Shown here one piece after another: positions 21,441 to 33,149 of a stretch of 64,000 nt of DNA. The first letter of the stretch is position 1; each line of letters starts with the position of its first letter. Origin of the DNA: Alligator mississippiensis (Eukaryota > Chordata > Crocodylia > Alligatoridae). The translations under genes were made by a program, and so were the position numbers. The stretch lies in contig NC_081827.1 in NCBI RefSeq assembly GCF_030867095.1, forward strand, positions 213,523,310 through 213,587,309, written 5' to 3'. Under the pieces are notes generated by a model. That model worked only from the letters and a program-made list of their open reading frames with translations, did no database searches and was not told where the DNA came from.

Positions 21441-24002
21441 ATTTTGGGGGGCCCTGTCAGCCAGGGCTGCTCTGACCCAGTTCAACATGCTGCAGCCCTG
21501 GGCGCACATGCAAATGGTGTGCCCAGGAGGAATAAACTCTGACACAAACTCCATTGGAGTTTATTTGGGTGCACTAATTGGGTGCCCAGTATGAAAATTA
21601 ACATGGAATAATGTCAGTGAAGAGTATTTTTAATAGTCTTAATTGCCAAATTCTAGCTCTTGATATGCCCAGTCATCCATAGACAAAGCCAGCAGAAAAG
21701 GATATGATTCATAAAAGAAATTAAGAGAAGTCTTACAAGAAAAAGAAATCACTAGTTAGGAAAATGAGAGCATACCACAGGGGTGTGTGTGTGGATGTAC
21801 ACACACATAGGTGGTACACATATATTTACACACAGAAACCTATTTTCTTTGCTAGGGTTACAAAGCCAAGCTCTCAAAAGTCAGGAAATGCTAATTTTTT
21901 TCTTTAATCTTGTTCTCTGAAAAAAATGAACTGTTACACCTGGTTTTGCTTTAAGAAAATCAGCTTGAGACAGAAGCTAAGTGAAATTTCAGGCAGGGCA
22001 GTTAAAGTTTGGTAAAGAAAGCAGCCAGACGATAGGAAATGTGTCAAACAATCATAACCATAAGCAGAGCTACCAGCTCCGTATATAAAATATAAACAAA
22101 GACATACAGACAAATGCACATGTGTATGAAGCTGAATCTAGGAAAAAATAAATCTATTGCTTTACACTAGGATTTATAGATAAATTGGGTTCTCAAAGAA
22201 GATTCTAGCTCCATGGATCCAAGATGCTGGAGGAAAAAACACTTTAAGTCCCAAAACATAAACATCTCTTTTCACAGTTGAATAGTGGAAAAGGCTTATT
22301 AGTCACTTGATACACACAAGAGATGAACTACAAGAGGTATAATAAGTTGTGTGTTGGGTAGTAATTCACTCAGGGATGTGACGGGTTTCCATGGAGCCTG
22401 TTCTAATTTTCACAAATTAAAAGACTAGCATGCGCTACATCAAGAGGTAAAATTATAGAAAATAGCTTGCCAAATAATGACACTTTTATGTGGGCTCATT
22501 TTGAGTCATTTCAACTGAAGCTAAGCTAAATTTAAAATATTTTTTCAAAATAGATTTTTCATTCTCATATTTTTCTGTGTAATGCAAGTATAGATGTCAT
22601 GGGTTAGCTTTTTGAAACTGTCACCAAATTCACAAATGAACAAACATTTAATTTTGTTTTCCAAAAGCATTAATTTGAAAGGAACAAGCTTAATCACAGT
22701 TATCTTCCCTCCCTGCTGCAATGCTGATACTGTTAAGCTAAGTGAAAGTTTGGCCAAAGGCATACGCTACCATTTTGTGAAGCTCTCAAGATTCAGAGCT
22801 TGGTGAGTTGCATGAAAAAACGATTTTAAAAAAATGTAATGTAGTACCATACTGAAGGTGTATACAGTCTTTAAGAGCAGAAAAAAAGTTTTCTAAGTGT
22901 GACCCCTCTACTCAAAAAACCCTGCTCCTAGTTCAAAGCATTCAGACCCCAGCAACACAGCAAATTGCTGTGATGGAACATTAGATCCATGAGAAATTAT
23001 TACCTCAGATGGCTACGTCTAATAGTGTCTAAGCCTCTATTCACTGTATAAAGCACCCTTTAGTGAACCTGAAAGCAAACAGGTAAGTTGGAACAGAAGC
23101 ATCAGTATTATAAGCTCAGAGCAATGGGCCCCACTCAAAATGAATGCATTGCAATAACCTGAAAGTGAGAAGAAGGGTTTACTATGCTGAGATGATACAG
23201 TAGAATTGCCAAAGTTGGAATCCTCAGATTTCAAAAAAAAAATGCAGTGCCATAGAGGAATCTAAGAGCAGCCACTGATTACTTGCTGCAGTAAGCCCCA
23301 TTCTGACAAAGCTCTGTGTATACTGCAAGTGACTATTCCTGCAGATGGGTCGTCTTTGTTGATAAGCAGTATTTCGTTCTTCCTTGAACTAATGATAAAT
23401 TAGCCACTCTCACCCACATCCCTAGGCAAAAAGATCACTGCAAAATCAGAAAATGAAATCTAAATAGCAGTCACATCTGCATACCAAGTTTGGCAGTTGT
23501 GCATACAGTACAGACTGAGCAAGAGAGGTAGTGCAATTAAATCCTGTGACTATTCTTTGAAACAAAGAATAAATATTATATAGGAAATTTGGATCCTTTC
23601 ACAGGGGAAAAGAAGCCCCCCATTGAATGAAAAGGCTCCTCTACTCATGAAATAGTTTATAGGTGAGTTGACATAGGCTGCCTATAACAGAATTAATATA
23701 TTTAGTATCTGTTATGATCCGAGTCCATCTCTAAAAGATAGTTATACTTTATCTCTATCTTCAGCTCTTTGGAATTAAGTCTAATAACAATCATGGTGTG
23801 TACATGAAGTTGCTTCACTAAAATCTTCTCAATAAACCACACAAAGAAAAATACAGTGTAATTATAGAGACTCAAGAAATTAAATTCATCACTGATTTAA
23901 TTCTACCAGAGTTACTCCAGAGATATATTTGACTGAAGAAAAACAAAACAAAAAACCCCTAACACTCGATTTTATGTATATCTCATTTTCTTAACTTAGC
24001 CT
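21441..24002. other. unassigned intergenic stretch
   Basis: The region is AT-rich with no gene. GT/CA microsatellite text is at 21781-21835 and a short inverted repeat (TAAACTC..GAGTTTA) near 21534-21562. It lies between UBR3 and the repeat cluster. Confidence 0.4.
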
Positions 24003-24008
24003 TTTATT
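24003..24008 (-). terminator. candidate polyadenylation signal AATAAA
   Basis: The plus-strand TTTATT gives AATAAA on the UBR3 strand. It is the most distal signal in the repeat-poor block after the stop; another lies at 24303-24308. Which one is used cannot be told from sequence alone. Confidence 0.25.
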
Positions 24009-26588
24009 TTTATCAGTTTACAACAGCAAGAGCAGACCGAGAAAGAATTTAAACTAAAATGAGGGGTTTTTGAGTGAAGTCAACAGTAAAATAAAATTAA
24101 CAGAACCAATTTATGATTTTTTTAAATACAGTTCTATAAGTAAAAAAAAAACAACATACCAGAGCTGCATTTATGTACAAAATATTCTGCATACATTGAC
24201 TATTAAACACTATTTAGATACCAAAAAGATTCCAATAATAAATATATTTTGGATCAGGTGGGGAGAAAAAAAGCCCACAAAAACACAGAATGACAGCAGA
24301 CTTTTATTAACATATCTTACACTGTTGATTACTGCATTTCTAGTTCTGTATTTTTCTGATGTGTTATAAAGATTTAGATTCTACAGTAATGTACTGTACT
24401 TAAATGATCATTCATACTGGATACCACATCAGAACATTTGAGTTATGATACACACACACACCCACCCACCACTCTAGCTTGGACCTGTTAGTTTTCAAAA
24501 TAAGCTAAATCAAGTGGGATTATAAAAGTTATGGGGGGAATCAAAATTCTCATTTAGCAGCATGCATGTATATTCAAGTACAATTTTCAACCAAGTGCTT
24601 TTTTTTTTTTTCCATTTTAAATTGACTGGTGACTAGTTCACCAATATCAAAATAAACACTATGAGATACCCAGATGTTAGAGTTAAGGCTAATAATTTTA
24701 CTTCACATCCATATGCACAACCATAAAACATTCCATTTTAAATAATACACAGTAATCAATTTCTGGATACATTATCTTTTGTAAATATAACATCAGAGTT
24801 TCAAACTACAGATTACTCAAGTTCATGAGCCCTGTAACAATGTTATTATGCTGGAGATGTAAAGAATTGTTTTGCTCTTCAACCACGCTTACAAAATGGC
24901 CTGATATTCATAATGAGCAATGCAAAAATATTACAGGCAGTATTAAAAAAAAGTATCATTTTGGAAAAGACATAGCTATTCAGTTGGTGAAACAGAATAA
25001 TTCTAATCTTACAGGACATAGTCTAGTATTTTTTAAATATATATATGTAAATATAAAAAACAGCAAACCATTATCACATCTTTTAATTGTAGATTTAAGG
25101 AAAACTCTTTGCTCACTTTTTTTAAAAATTGTATTCTTCTGCCTGTTCACTTTTCTTGACTACTGTACAGTCCTATTACTTCCCCCACTATACACTAGAT
25201 AATGGTTTCCATTGCGATCCTTGAACAGGGACCTGTTTTCGTCTGTGTACATGGTTTTATCATAAGATGTTTTTATTTTACACATATAAAGTATATTTTA
25301 CAGAACAAGCAATGAAAGTCAGAATTACCAGCAACTGTTTGAGGGTATGATATGAAAGAAATGTCTGTCATCTGTGAAAAATGCTTACTTGTAATATATT
25401 ACAAACCGGTATTTTATCTGTGGTTTTCCTACCTACTTACAGTATGGAGTTTAGCCCAATCATGCCTATTCTCATAGATTTTAGGCCTTCTAAACAAATT
25501 GTTTATTTGGCATTCTTCCAATGAGGATGCAGATGCATTGCTCATTCACCAGGGCCATCTATTGAGCTTTTTTTTTTTCTTTTTAGGAAATCAAGCAAAA
25601 AGAGCAGTGATTACTTTGAACAAATACAATACGGATGAACCTCTTGAGCTGAATGGAAAGATCCAAAATTATGTTTCATTTGCTGGATAGCCTGCACATT
25701 TCCAAATCTAATCACTCTGAAACATACATCTGGTTCATAATGAAAGGCAGGCATGCATGCTTGTAATTAGGATCTACCATGTTGGCTGGCTTACAAATTT
25801 TGTATATACAGTAAAACCTCTGTGTTATCACTAGCAATTCACTCAAGTGAAGTGGCAAGTTTCATTTCTGAAAGAAAAAAATAAGAATATGTATTTGATT
25901 ACATTAAGAGCAGCAAGCTACCTAAATGTACAGCTACTTCACTTATCTATGGAGAATATCTATGAAATTCCTGAGAATGCATACAGTTTTCAGCAATGCC
26001 TGAACTCTTTCAATAGATTTCTCACAATAAGTGAAATGGTTTTTAAAGTTCTATTTTTAGACCAAGTGTTACTATACAATCTCACAAATCATGTTTTACA
26101 AGTCTTATATAATTTAAATGCATATCAAGCAAAAATGTCAAATCAACACAAGAAAGGCAAAGAAAAAGCTGTTCATTATGTTTAGTAGCTGTGGTACATA
26201 TACAGTGTTTCAGCAGAAATTACTAAACAAACTCAGCTCCACTTAGAGAAAAATAAAAACCTGATGGTCATCCCCAGGACCTGTTACTGCTAAACAATTT
26301 TAAGTATATCTTGTGCTTCTCGTTATTAGTGGACTTCAAAAACTAACGAAAACAAAAGCAGACTACTGAATGAATTTTTCACACCAGTCTTAAGAAATAT
26401 TTTTAATTTTAAAATTACTGAACCAATAATTTGGTAGCAACAGCACCTAATTACTGAAAGACTCCCTATATTGGCATAGTTTTACTATTTTTTCCTCTCA
26501 CAGTGAAAGAGCTAAACCCCCATTCAGTTAAAGCCACTTTCAGTCAAGTTGCATTCATTCATGCTAATGGCAATGAGATGATGATGAT
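24003..26588 (-). other. UBR3: probable UBR3 3' UTR
   Basis: This 2.6-kb AT-rich stretch follows the UBR3 stop. I recognise no transposon in it, whereas repeats resume below about 21.5 kb. Minus-strand AATAAA signals occur at 24308-24303 and 24008-24003, with further TTTATT runs upstream, so several polyadenylation sites are possible. A poly-A run (minus strand) is at 24599-24612 and a CA-type microsatellite at 24451-24470. The extent is inferred only from the absence of repeats and the presence of poly(A) signals. Confidence 0.42.
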
Positions 26589-26706
26589 TTACAATCCATT
26601 GTAATGTGGCCCCCATCTTTTATTGATGTGATCAAAGGTATGTGACACCCATTGCTGTTCAAGCACTTTGTATCTTTCCTTGCATATGTAGAGAGGTTTA
26701 CCACGT
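26589..26706 (-). CDS. UBR3: UBR3 last coding exon with stop, 118 nt
   Basis: After CTCTGTAG the exon completes the split arginine codon and reads RGKPLYICKERYKVLEQQW, then VSHTFDHINKRWGPHYNGL, ending at TAA (26591-26589). The C-terminus HYNGL is the natural end of UBR3 as I remember it, so the protein is full length at this end. The intron before it is about 3.9 kb and holds the GC-rich insert at 27-28.2 kb. Confidence 0.98.
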
Positions 26707-27002
26707 CTACAGAGAAAGGGAAAAAAGAAAATCAACTGTTAATAATGCAGAACAGGTGGAACACTGCTACATAGCGGCCCTATATTCATAATAAACGTTC
26801 TAAAAGAAAAGTCAAATTATGTTTCCATTTGTTTTCTTTAAAACATACATGCACACAAATACCTGAAAAACAGCTTGACTTGCCTGGTGCTCTGTTTGTA
26901 AAAGCCTCTAAGGTAGAACAGGACTCACAGGAGAATGAATCACAGACGGAGATAAATGTTAAAATGAAGGATGCATCTTTATGAACTTTTAACTTCACTT
27001 TG

Positions 27003-28196
27003 GGTTGGGGAGGTACCCTTACCCTTGCTCCAAAATATATTTACTTGGGTATGTCAAGGCGCGGGGTCCTGGAGGATGGCCATGATCTCCCCAAGGCACC
27101 CTTACCATGCCAAGTTGGCCCAATGGGCACCCTCGATCCTCGCCCACCACATCTTTGATGACAAAATATATAGTTGGGAGGCTGCCTTCTACGCCCTCTT
27201 GGTCACGGTTAGCTGTACCCTCTGACCCCGTGCCTTCCTGGATCCCTGGTAGGTCCTGCTCCAAGATAGATGGTACCACAGTTGTTTCGGGGCACCCTAG
27301 TCTTATGGGCTATGTGTGGCTCCAACCACCCCTTTACCATGCCCCAAGCCTCGCAGATGGAACTGACATTGTTCGGTCACGGCCTTGTTATAATGTGGCC
27401 CCCTTGTCCTCTCTGGGCCCTGCGCTGTCCTGTCTGGCTCTGCACCCTCTCTGGCGCTCGTCACTTTCGCCCTCTCTCTGGGGTTTCTCCCAGGCTTCCC
27501 CCTCTCCTGGGGCTTCTCCAAAATGCTGCCCCCTTCTCTGGGGCTTCTCAAAGTGCTGTCCCCTTCTCTGGGGCTCACCATACCCACAATGGGGCTTCTC
27601 GACAATGCCCCCCTCTCCGGGGCTCACCACACCCACGACGGGGCTTCTCATCAGCATCCCCTCTCTGGGGCTTCTCAACTGCCCCCTCTCTGGGGCTGGG
27701 GTCTGCGCACCCCGAATGCTGCGCCCTCGCTGGCGCTGGGGCCCCCACACTGCTGTGGGTCCCCTATGAGGCCTCCTCCAACCCCTAATAGCCTCACCCA
27801 AACCACCCATCTTAAACAGTAAACAAAATGCAAGCCCCTCGGCTATAACAAACTAAAGCCGCCCGGCTATAATCACGTTACTCAAAACACCCCCAGGGAT
27901 GCTCCATCCTTTACCCGGCTCAGGTTATACCTACGGTCAGGCCTCTCCTCTCAGCTTTGCTCAGGGAGAGCTCCTTCCTCCCTGGCTGCTGGCAGGGAAC
28001 TGTCAGCCTGGCCTCAGCCCTGGAGTTCATGTGCGCCAGGCTCTGCCCCTCTCAGTCAGCTGGCCGCTGGCAAGTGTGGGCACTAACTACCCTGGTTGCC
28101 CTGGTGATCAACAGCTGGGCTCCTTACTCACTGTTAGGGCTGTTTCCCTAGCAGTTTGCCCTATTTAGGAGCAGGGCACCTATGTGCTCTGCGACA
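27003..28196 (-). mobile_element. GC-rich insert in last UBR3 intron, LTR-like
   Basis: A block of high GC sits sharply in an AT-rich intron. Read on the minus strand it begins TGTCGCAGAGCACATAGG and has a TATA-like CTAAATAGGG soon after, which would fit an LTR. The far end, near 27003, gives no certain CA terminus or duplication. The middle holds a minisatellite (27460-27720). It could equally be a non-LTR mobile element or a satellite-bearing insertion. Confidence 0.35.
27460..27720. repeat. minisatellite with CTCTGGGGCTTCTC units
   Basis: About eight to nine imperfect units of roughly 30 bp carry the core CTCTGGGGCTTCTC or CTCTGGGGCTCACC, with spacers such as AAATGCTGCCCCCTT and ACCCACAATGGGG. 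In one minus frame the units read as repeated PQRRGQHFEK-like peptides, which is a by-product of the repeat. It lies in the intron before the last UBR3 exon. Confidence 0.75.
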
Positions 28197-29459
28197 TGGT
28201 AGTTTGAGATTAAATGGCCTCATGCCATGTAACTAAGGACCCTGCCACACATTACATTTAGGACATGTTAACTGCACTTTAATGCGAGCGTCCATACCTT
28301 CCAGCAGTAAAACATGTGCTCAGTGCAAGTGTACCATAGCAAGTTACCCCTCCAATGAAAAGATGTGCATCTCCAAATTGTATTATATGGCAGATGTTCA
28401 ACTATTGTGGGATTCTCTATGAAGATAATATAAATTCAAGATTCTGCACCAAAATCAGCTGTCTGTCAGTCCCAACCCAGCACCACACTGGAGCAGACTC
28501 AAAACTGCCAGTGGCAAACCTGGCTTGCTTGGCAGATCCAGCAGCAGGAGTGGCACCTTGTATGACCAGATCCTAAAAGTCAGAGCTGACCTCTTCAGAC
28601 TGACCGCTAAAATTTAGCCCTTCTCTAAATCTTCTCATTTTCTTCTTCCAAGGGGGAATAAGCATTTCTATGGACACTTGGTCTGTGAAAACTTAAGGTT
28701 TCCCCTTTTTAACTCTGGGCAAGTCAGGGTTAATAAGATTATTTGCTGTTGTTTACCTCTGCGAAAAAGGCCCATTGACCTCTCACAGGTCTTAAAGCAC
28801 TGTAACCTAATTGCAACTTATAACCAAACTCTTATATTCAAAATGCCTGTCTGTTTTCCCTGTTAGACTAGATGCTGCAAAAAAGGTGGGAAACCCCACT
28901 AAACATCTCTTCAATATCAGGAAAAAATGCTTCCTGATTCTTCCAAATGTGCAGTGAGTTAGACTCACAATTCAAAAGATACCTGCACTGTAAGGTATCA
29001 ACCAAGTACACTGGCTACTACCTGTTGTGAGGGATTTACACAAAAGAGTGATTAAGGGCACATTCAGCTCTCCCTCATACTACTGTTCAGCCAGTATCAG
29101 CTAGAAAAGGAAGAAAATCTCTCCGTCTACCTTCCTCTCCCTCCCTGTCTCCCCTCTGTGCCGTCAAGAGAAAGAAAGGGATAGGAAGGTGCCCTAATGC
29201 CAAAAGATTACCCCTTCCTTTCCCCTCCTCTCTGTTCAATCAGATAATCCAACACTCCACTTATATGTGGTTGGGCAGTATTTTGGAACAGGCCAAGATA
29301 CAGCCAATATTATTTTAATGCTATATTTCTATGAAAAAATCTAGCAGGGAAGCCTAGATCCCCTCTACAGTCACTACTGATCATCTACAAGAACAGACAG
29401 TCAATAGTATAATTCAATAGGCTCTTAACACTTGCAGCTCTGCATAAAACAATATTTAT

Positions 29460-30196
29460 GTCACAATACCATGATTTAAGCTTCATCTGCCTCCTTTCAG
29501 GGGTTGAGAAAGATTTTTCTTCCTCAATGCACAAGTAACCAGATGTATTCTGGGGTTTTCCTGCCCTTCTCAGAAGCCATCACCGGTGGATATGGGACAC
29601 TAGACAACAAGCTGGTGTTCTAAGGTGGCACAAGGAACTTTTTGATGATTGACTGAAGCTCAGGATAAAAATTATCAAAAGATTTGGGGTTGGAAGGAAA
29701 TTTCTCTGAACTCAGAGCAGGATGAACTGTGGGGAGTTCTCACCACACTCTTGAGGGTAGTTTGCTTATGTGGATCATCTGAAACCCCTGGCAGATGTAT
29801 GTTTATTTAATGGTGCGATGGAATCTGATCCCCAATCCTAACAATTGTGCATCCAGCCATGCCACAACTGCATCAGATCCAAATCATACCTTTTCTACTT
29901 GCCAGTGCAGGTGGAGTCCAGGAACACAACTGTGCCACAAATGTAATGTCTGTCAGGGGCTTAAGCAATCTGTTTAATCAATTTCTTCTTGCTGTACCAG
30001 CTTTGGGCAACAACTCAGTCTCTCCTAGCCTGTGTTTGTGGCACACAATAATTTAATCTTCTGCAGACTGGAATGCTCTGGTGTAACTAAAGTCACAGGT
30101 CAAAACTTAATGGTCCACAATATACAGGGGATCAAGACTAGATTAAATAATGATCCTTTGTATCCTTGAACTTTATAAAATCTATGAAAAATAGCT
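29460..30196 (+). mobile_element. old CR1-like LINE 3' region
   Basis: The stretch has phrases seen at LINE 3' ends in reptiles: ACCAGATGTATTCTGGGGTT (29540), GATCAAGACTAGATTAAATA, ATGATCCTTTGTATCC and a TATAAAATCTATGAAAAATA tail near 30190. It is diverged and holds no long frame. The tail runs into the hairpin at 30178-30220. Confidence 0.42.
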
Positions 30197-30220
30197 CTTT
30201 CAGCTATTTTTCATAGATTT
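30178..30220. repeat. perfect 19-bp inverted repeat (hairpin)
   Basis: The arm AAATCTATGAAAAATAGCT (30178-30196) and its exact complement (30202-30220) are separated by 5 bases. It lies at the CR1-like tail; the right arm resembles an antisense CR1 tail, so the fold looks like a tail-to-tail inversion. Confidence 0.85.
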
Positions 30221-30226
30221 GTCATA

Positions 30227-30257
30227 GATTACATCCCAGTAAAGCTGGGATGTAATC
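30227..30257. repeat. perfect 13-bp inverted repeat (second hairpin)
   Basis: The arm GATTACATCCCAG (30227-30239), the loop taaag and the arm CTGGGATGTAATC (30245-30257) lie 6 bp after the first hairpin. Confidence 0.85.
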
Positions 30258-30589
30258 CTCTACAAAGACTGTATCCTGTCTCTCTGAATCAATGAAGTAC
30301 TCTGTGTGGATCAGTAGAAGGCCTGCAAGATGCCACTCTCACTTGTCTAAAGGTGGTAATCCACAGGCACCTTTGCAATTAGCACAACTTATTTAATAAG
30401 TTCTACATTATTTATTTTACATACAGAATGTGAATATAGCTATTAATATAAATAAAATTATAGCATTTCAGTTTCTACCCATGTGCTACTTTGGAAGCAA
30501 TCTACAATAATTAAGCAGCTCTGGTTCACTGTATTACATATACTTAAACAACACAGCAAGATCTAAACATGCTTATGTTAAAATGTTAC

Positions 30590-30729
30590 CTAAGATCTCT
30601 GTCTTCTTCACCATGTGCATCTAGATAAACAGAACCCCAAAGGCAAAAACGATGGCCTCGAATAATGATGATTACAGATGCATTGATCAGAAGAAATATT
30701 CCTGTCCCAGCTCCACAGTTTTGAGAGTG
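30590..30729 (-). CDS. UBR3: UBR3 coding exon, 140 nt
   Basis: The exon starts after TTTTAG with [19 protein letters not shown], continues [19 protein letters not shown], and ends HGEEDRDL plus AG, the first two bases of an arginine codon, before GTAACA. It completes the zinc cluster with the His/Cys of HSQNC and forms the beta-rich cap typical of UBR C-termini. The donor AG|GTAAC is good. The match to vertebrate UBR3 as remembered is essentially complete. Confidence 0.98.
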
Positions 30730-31204
30730 CTAAAAGTTATATTTTGGAGGTAAGAGAATAATATAATTGTCAGTTACATTAAAAGTTAAGAATGTTTTAT
30801 TTCAAGTGCACAATTTATATATTTAGTCATGTCACTTACCAATTTAAGAAAGTAAAGCCTGCCCCATACATTTTATGAATGAGCAAAAATACTCTACATG
30901 ATATGTTGCTGTCACACACACACAAAATATTGGGATAGCAGTTTGAGAAAATATTAAGCAGAACAAGCTACCCTGACAAAATCTAATTTACTATAGGGAA
31001 CTGTAATAACTTGTTATTGGCAGAAACCTATCGCTTAGTATGGCAAAATTTTATGTTTAGTGGACAGTGAGAATCAGATATTGTCTTCAATGCTATGAAG
31101 TATTCATCTTTATCTTACAAATGGACACTTGTTGCCATACACTGCTCCTAAACTTTCCTAGCATACTATCTAGAGGGTCACCTTTAAAAAAATATTTAGG
31201 AATT

Positions 31205-31222
31205 GGGGGGGGGGGGGGGGGG
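31205..31222. repeat. run of 18 G
   Basis: An uninterrupted G18 tract lies in a UBR3 intron, on the plus strand (C18 in the transcript). Length may be uncertain because such runs are prone to sequencing error. Confidence 0.9.
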
Positions 31223-31719
31223 TTACATTTTTCATTATTCTCAAACAACATAATCTTTATTAACTGAAGGAATTCATTTTTGTAATAACTTTATAGAGGT
31301 AGCTCTACTTTCCACCTATAAAACACCTTTTATCCAAAGGTATCAAAGGATTCCAGAATAGTATATAAAACTTGCGTCTTTTTTCATGGCTATTTTTAGG
31401 AAAAATACATTCAGAAATTAGGCTGAGAAGGAGAATCAAGGAAAATATATTATTGAAATTAGGAGTTAGGTATGCCCTTTTAATTACTATAATTTTGCAG
31501 TGAGAAAAAAAATTATAGAAGCAAAGGGAAAATATGGCATTAAGAACATATTTTCAGAAGTTCCTGCTTACTACAGACATTTGAGTGTTTCAGGCTCAAT
31601 TTGACAGGAGGGATCCAATTTGCACCCATGCCCTGGCTACCTAAAGGATCTGTTGTAATCACTGGGAGCTAAAGACACCCAGTTAGGCTTCTTTGGAAGC
31701 CAGCTTGACATACCTAGTA

Positions 31720-31981
31720 CAGGGGTGGCCAACCTGCAGTATGGGTGCCACATGTGGAACAGGCAGCCTCTGTGTAGCACACAGCTAGTTGGGGAAGGGG
31801 TAGACATCATGGTGGCAGTTGGGGCAGGGAGCACAGGGCAAGGAGTAAATAGCAGAGCAGCAGATAGGGCAAGGGAAGGGAATCAAAGTGGAACTTAGGG
31901 AGGGTGTGTTGATTAATTTGTGGCTCCCCTACCACTCATCTAGGCCATACAGAAACAAACACCTAAAGTTTGAAAATACTG
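31720..31981. mobile_element. probable hAT-type short element
   Basis: The left end CAGGGGTGGCCAACC and right end GTTTGAAAATACTG are hAT-like termini. The flanks acctagta (31712-31719) and ccctagtg (31982-31989) match at 6 of 8 bases. The interior is GC-rich with no frame. Confidence 0.55.
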
Positions 31982-32059
31982 CCCTAGTGACCTGCTAAAG
32001 TAACTCACTGCATCAAGCCTGTGGCAATTCAGAATATAGATCTGTTGCCCTGAGCACAC

Positions 32060-32160
32060 ACACAACAGGTTGGAATGGTTTTGACACTATGGATTGCTAT
32101 TTGAAATTGCTCGGCACCTTTAAAAAGCACCCTGGTCGAGAATCACGGTTCTAAGGACTC
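32060..32160. repeat. possible hAT terminus fragment
   Basis: The text GCACCCTGGTCGAGAATCAC followed by GGTTCTA resembles the right end of a hAT-type element. Its other end is not found. Confidence 0.25.
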
Positions 32161-32335
32161 TCCTGAAGCAGCTTCTTTGGGGGAGGGCAGAACCCTGACA
32201 GAGATGGACTCCCACTAAAACTTTGAATTAAAACATGTTTGGAGAAGAAAATCCTCAGAAATGAATAAGGGCAGAAAAAATTCTTAGCAGTTTTAAGATT
32301 CTCTTACTATCAAATTTGCATTCATCATCTCTTAC

Positions 32336-32545
32336 CAGTACACATTCACAGTAACTCTGTTGTTTGCAGCAAAGTCCTTTCAAGCATACAAATGTACCAC
32401 AAACTAAACAGACAGCAGGATCTTTAGGGACCTTAGTACAGACAGTACAAGTCTTTCTGTGATAATACTGGAAGATGGTATTATAATTCTCAGGCAACTG
32501 AAGGAGACGCGGCAAGTCCCACTTAGGCTCCTGAATAAGCAAAGC
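32336..32545 (-). CDS. UBR3: UBR3 coding exon with zinc-binding cysteine cluster, 210 nt
   Basis: The exon has 70 codons in phase 0-0, bordered by TTCTTTTTAG and CTG|GTAAGA. It opens ALLIQEPKWDLPRLLQLPEN and continues YNTIFQYYHRKTCTVCTKV, PKDPAVCLVCGTFVCLKGLC and CKQQSYCECVL. The cysteines fall in CxxC pairs (TCTVC, VCLVC), then CLKGLCC and CEC, the typical C-terminal zinc-binding region of UBR-family ligases, which packs against the RING-containing core. Recognition is firm: the residues nearly repeat the mammalian protein as I remember it. No ligand cysteine appears lost. Confidence 0.98.
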
Positions 32546-32738
32546 CTAAAAAGAAAATAAGAAAATATAGCTGTACATAGATTTACTTAAACCCAACAAA
32601 GTAAATGTCAATCTTCTTTGAAGAAAGGGAGTGTACACTTTGAGATTTTGTTCTTACTGCATTCCACACAAGCTCAATTGTGTCCTGTGACAGCCACCTG
32701 CCCTCTAGCTGAAGATAACTAGATGTGGCTTTCTATAG

Positions 32739-32953
32739 CAGCAGTTCTCAAACTTTTGCACCTTACTTCCCACCTACATAAGGTCAAAAAATCCTGGTCC
32801 CACCAGTCAACAAGCAGGGAGAGGTGGGGGTCTCCCAGAGGCCAATCGAAGCTTGCAAAAGCGAAACCAGAAGTCCCATTGTGGCACTTCCAGTTTCACC
32901 GCTGCTGAGTCCCACCTAAAGGACCTTCACGTCCCACTGGTTGAGAAACCCTG
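32739..32953. mobile_element. non-autonomous hAT-type element, 215 bp
   Basis: The left end CAGCAGTTCTCAAAC and right end GGTTGAGAAACCCTG are inverted and similar. Exact 8-bp duplications ttctatag flank both sides (32731-32738 and 32954-32961). The interior has no coding sequence. The exact duplication makes this the clearest hAT insertion in the UBR3 introns. Confidence 0.9.
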
Positions 32954-33149
32954 TTCTATAGCACTAAGGCTTCACCCAGAGAACTCTATGCCTGAGTAAG
33001 CTGCTCTGTTAACCCAACTGTTAAGGATGTAACCTGACTACTATTATTTTTTCCCCAAGATGCAAAGATATAGATTTTCTAAACGTAACAAATTTCACAG
33101 CTAAAAGAAGCCTAGTCTATGCTGAGGAGGTCCTTTGACTATGGTCATC

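Noticed and set aside
1-24000. MYO3B exons downstream of UBR3
   Set aside because: The neighbour expected from mammals was looked for on the minus strand, but no kinase or myosin motor peptide was seen; it probably lies beyond the window.
24825-25202. Plus-strand frame of 125 codons
   Set aside because: It is antisense to the probable UBR3 3' UTR, AT-rich, and without recognisable features.
27303-27810. Open frames on both strands with repeated peptides
   Set aside because: They are translations of the minisatellite units and are not conserved protein.
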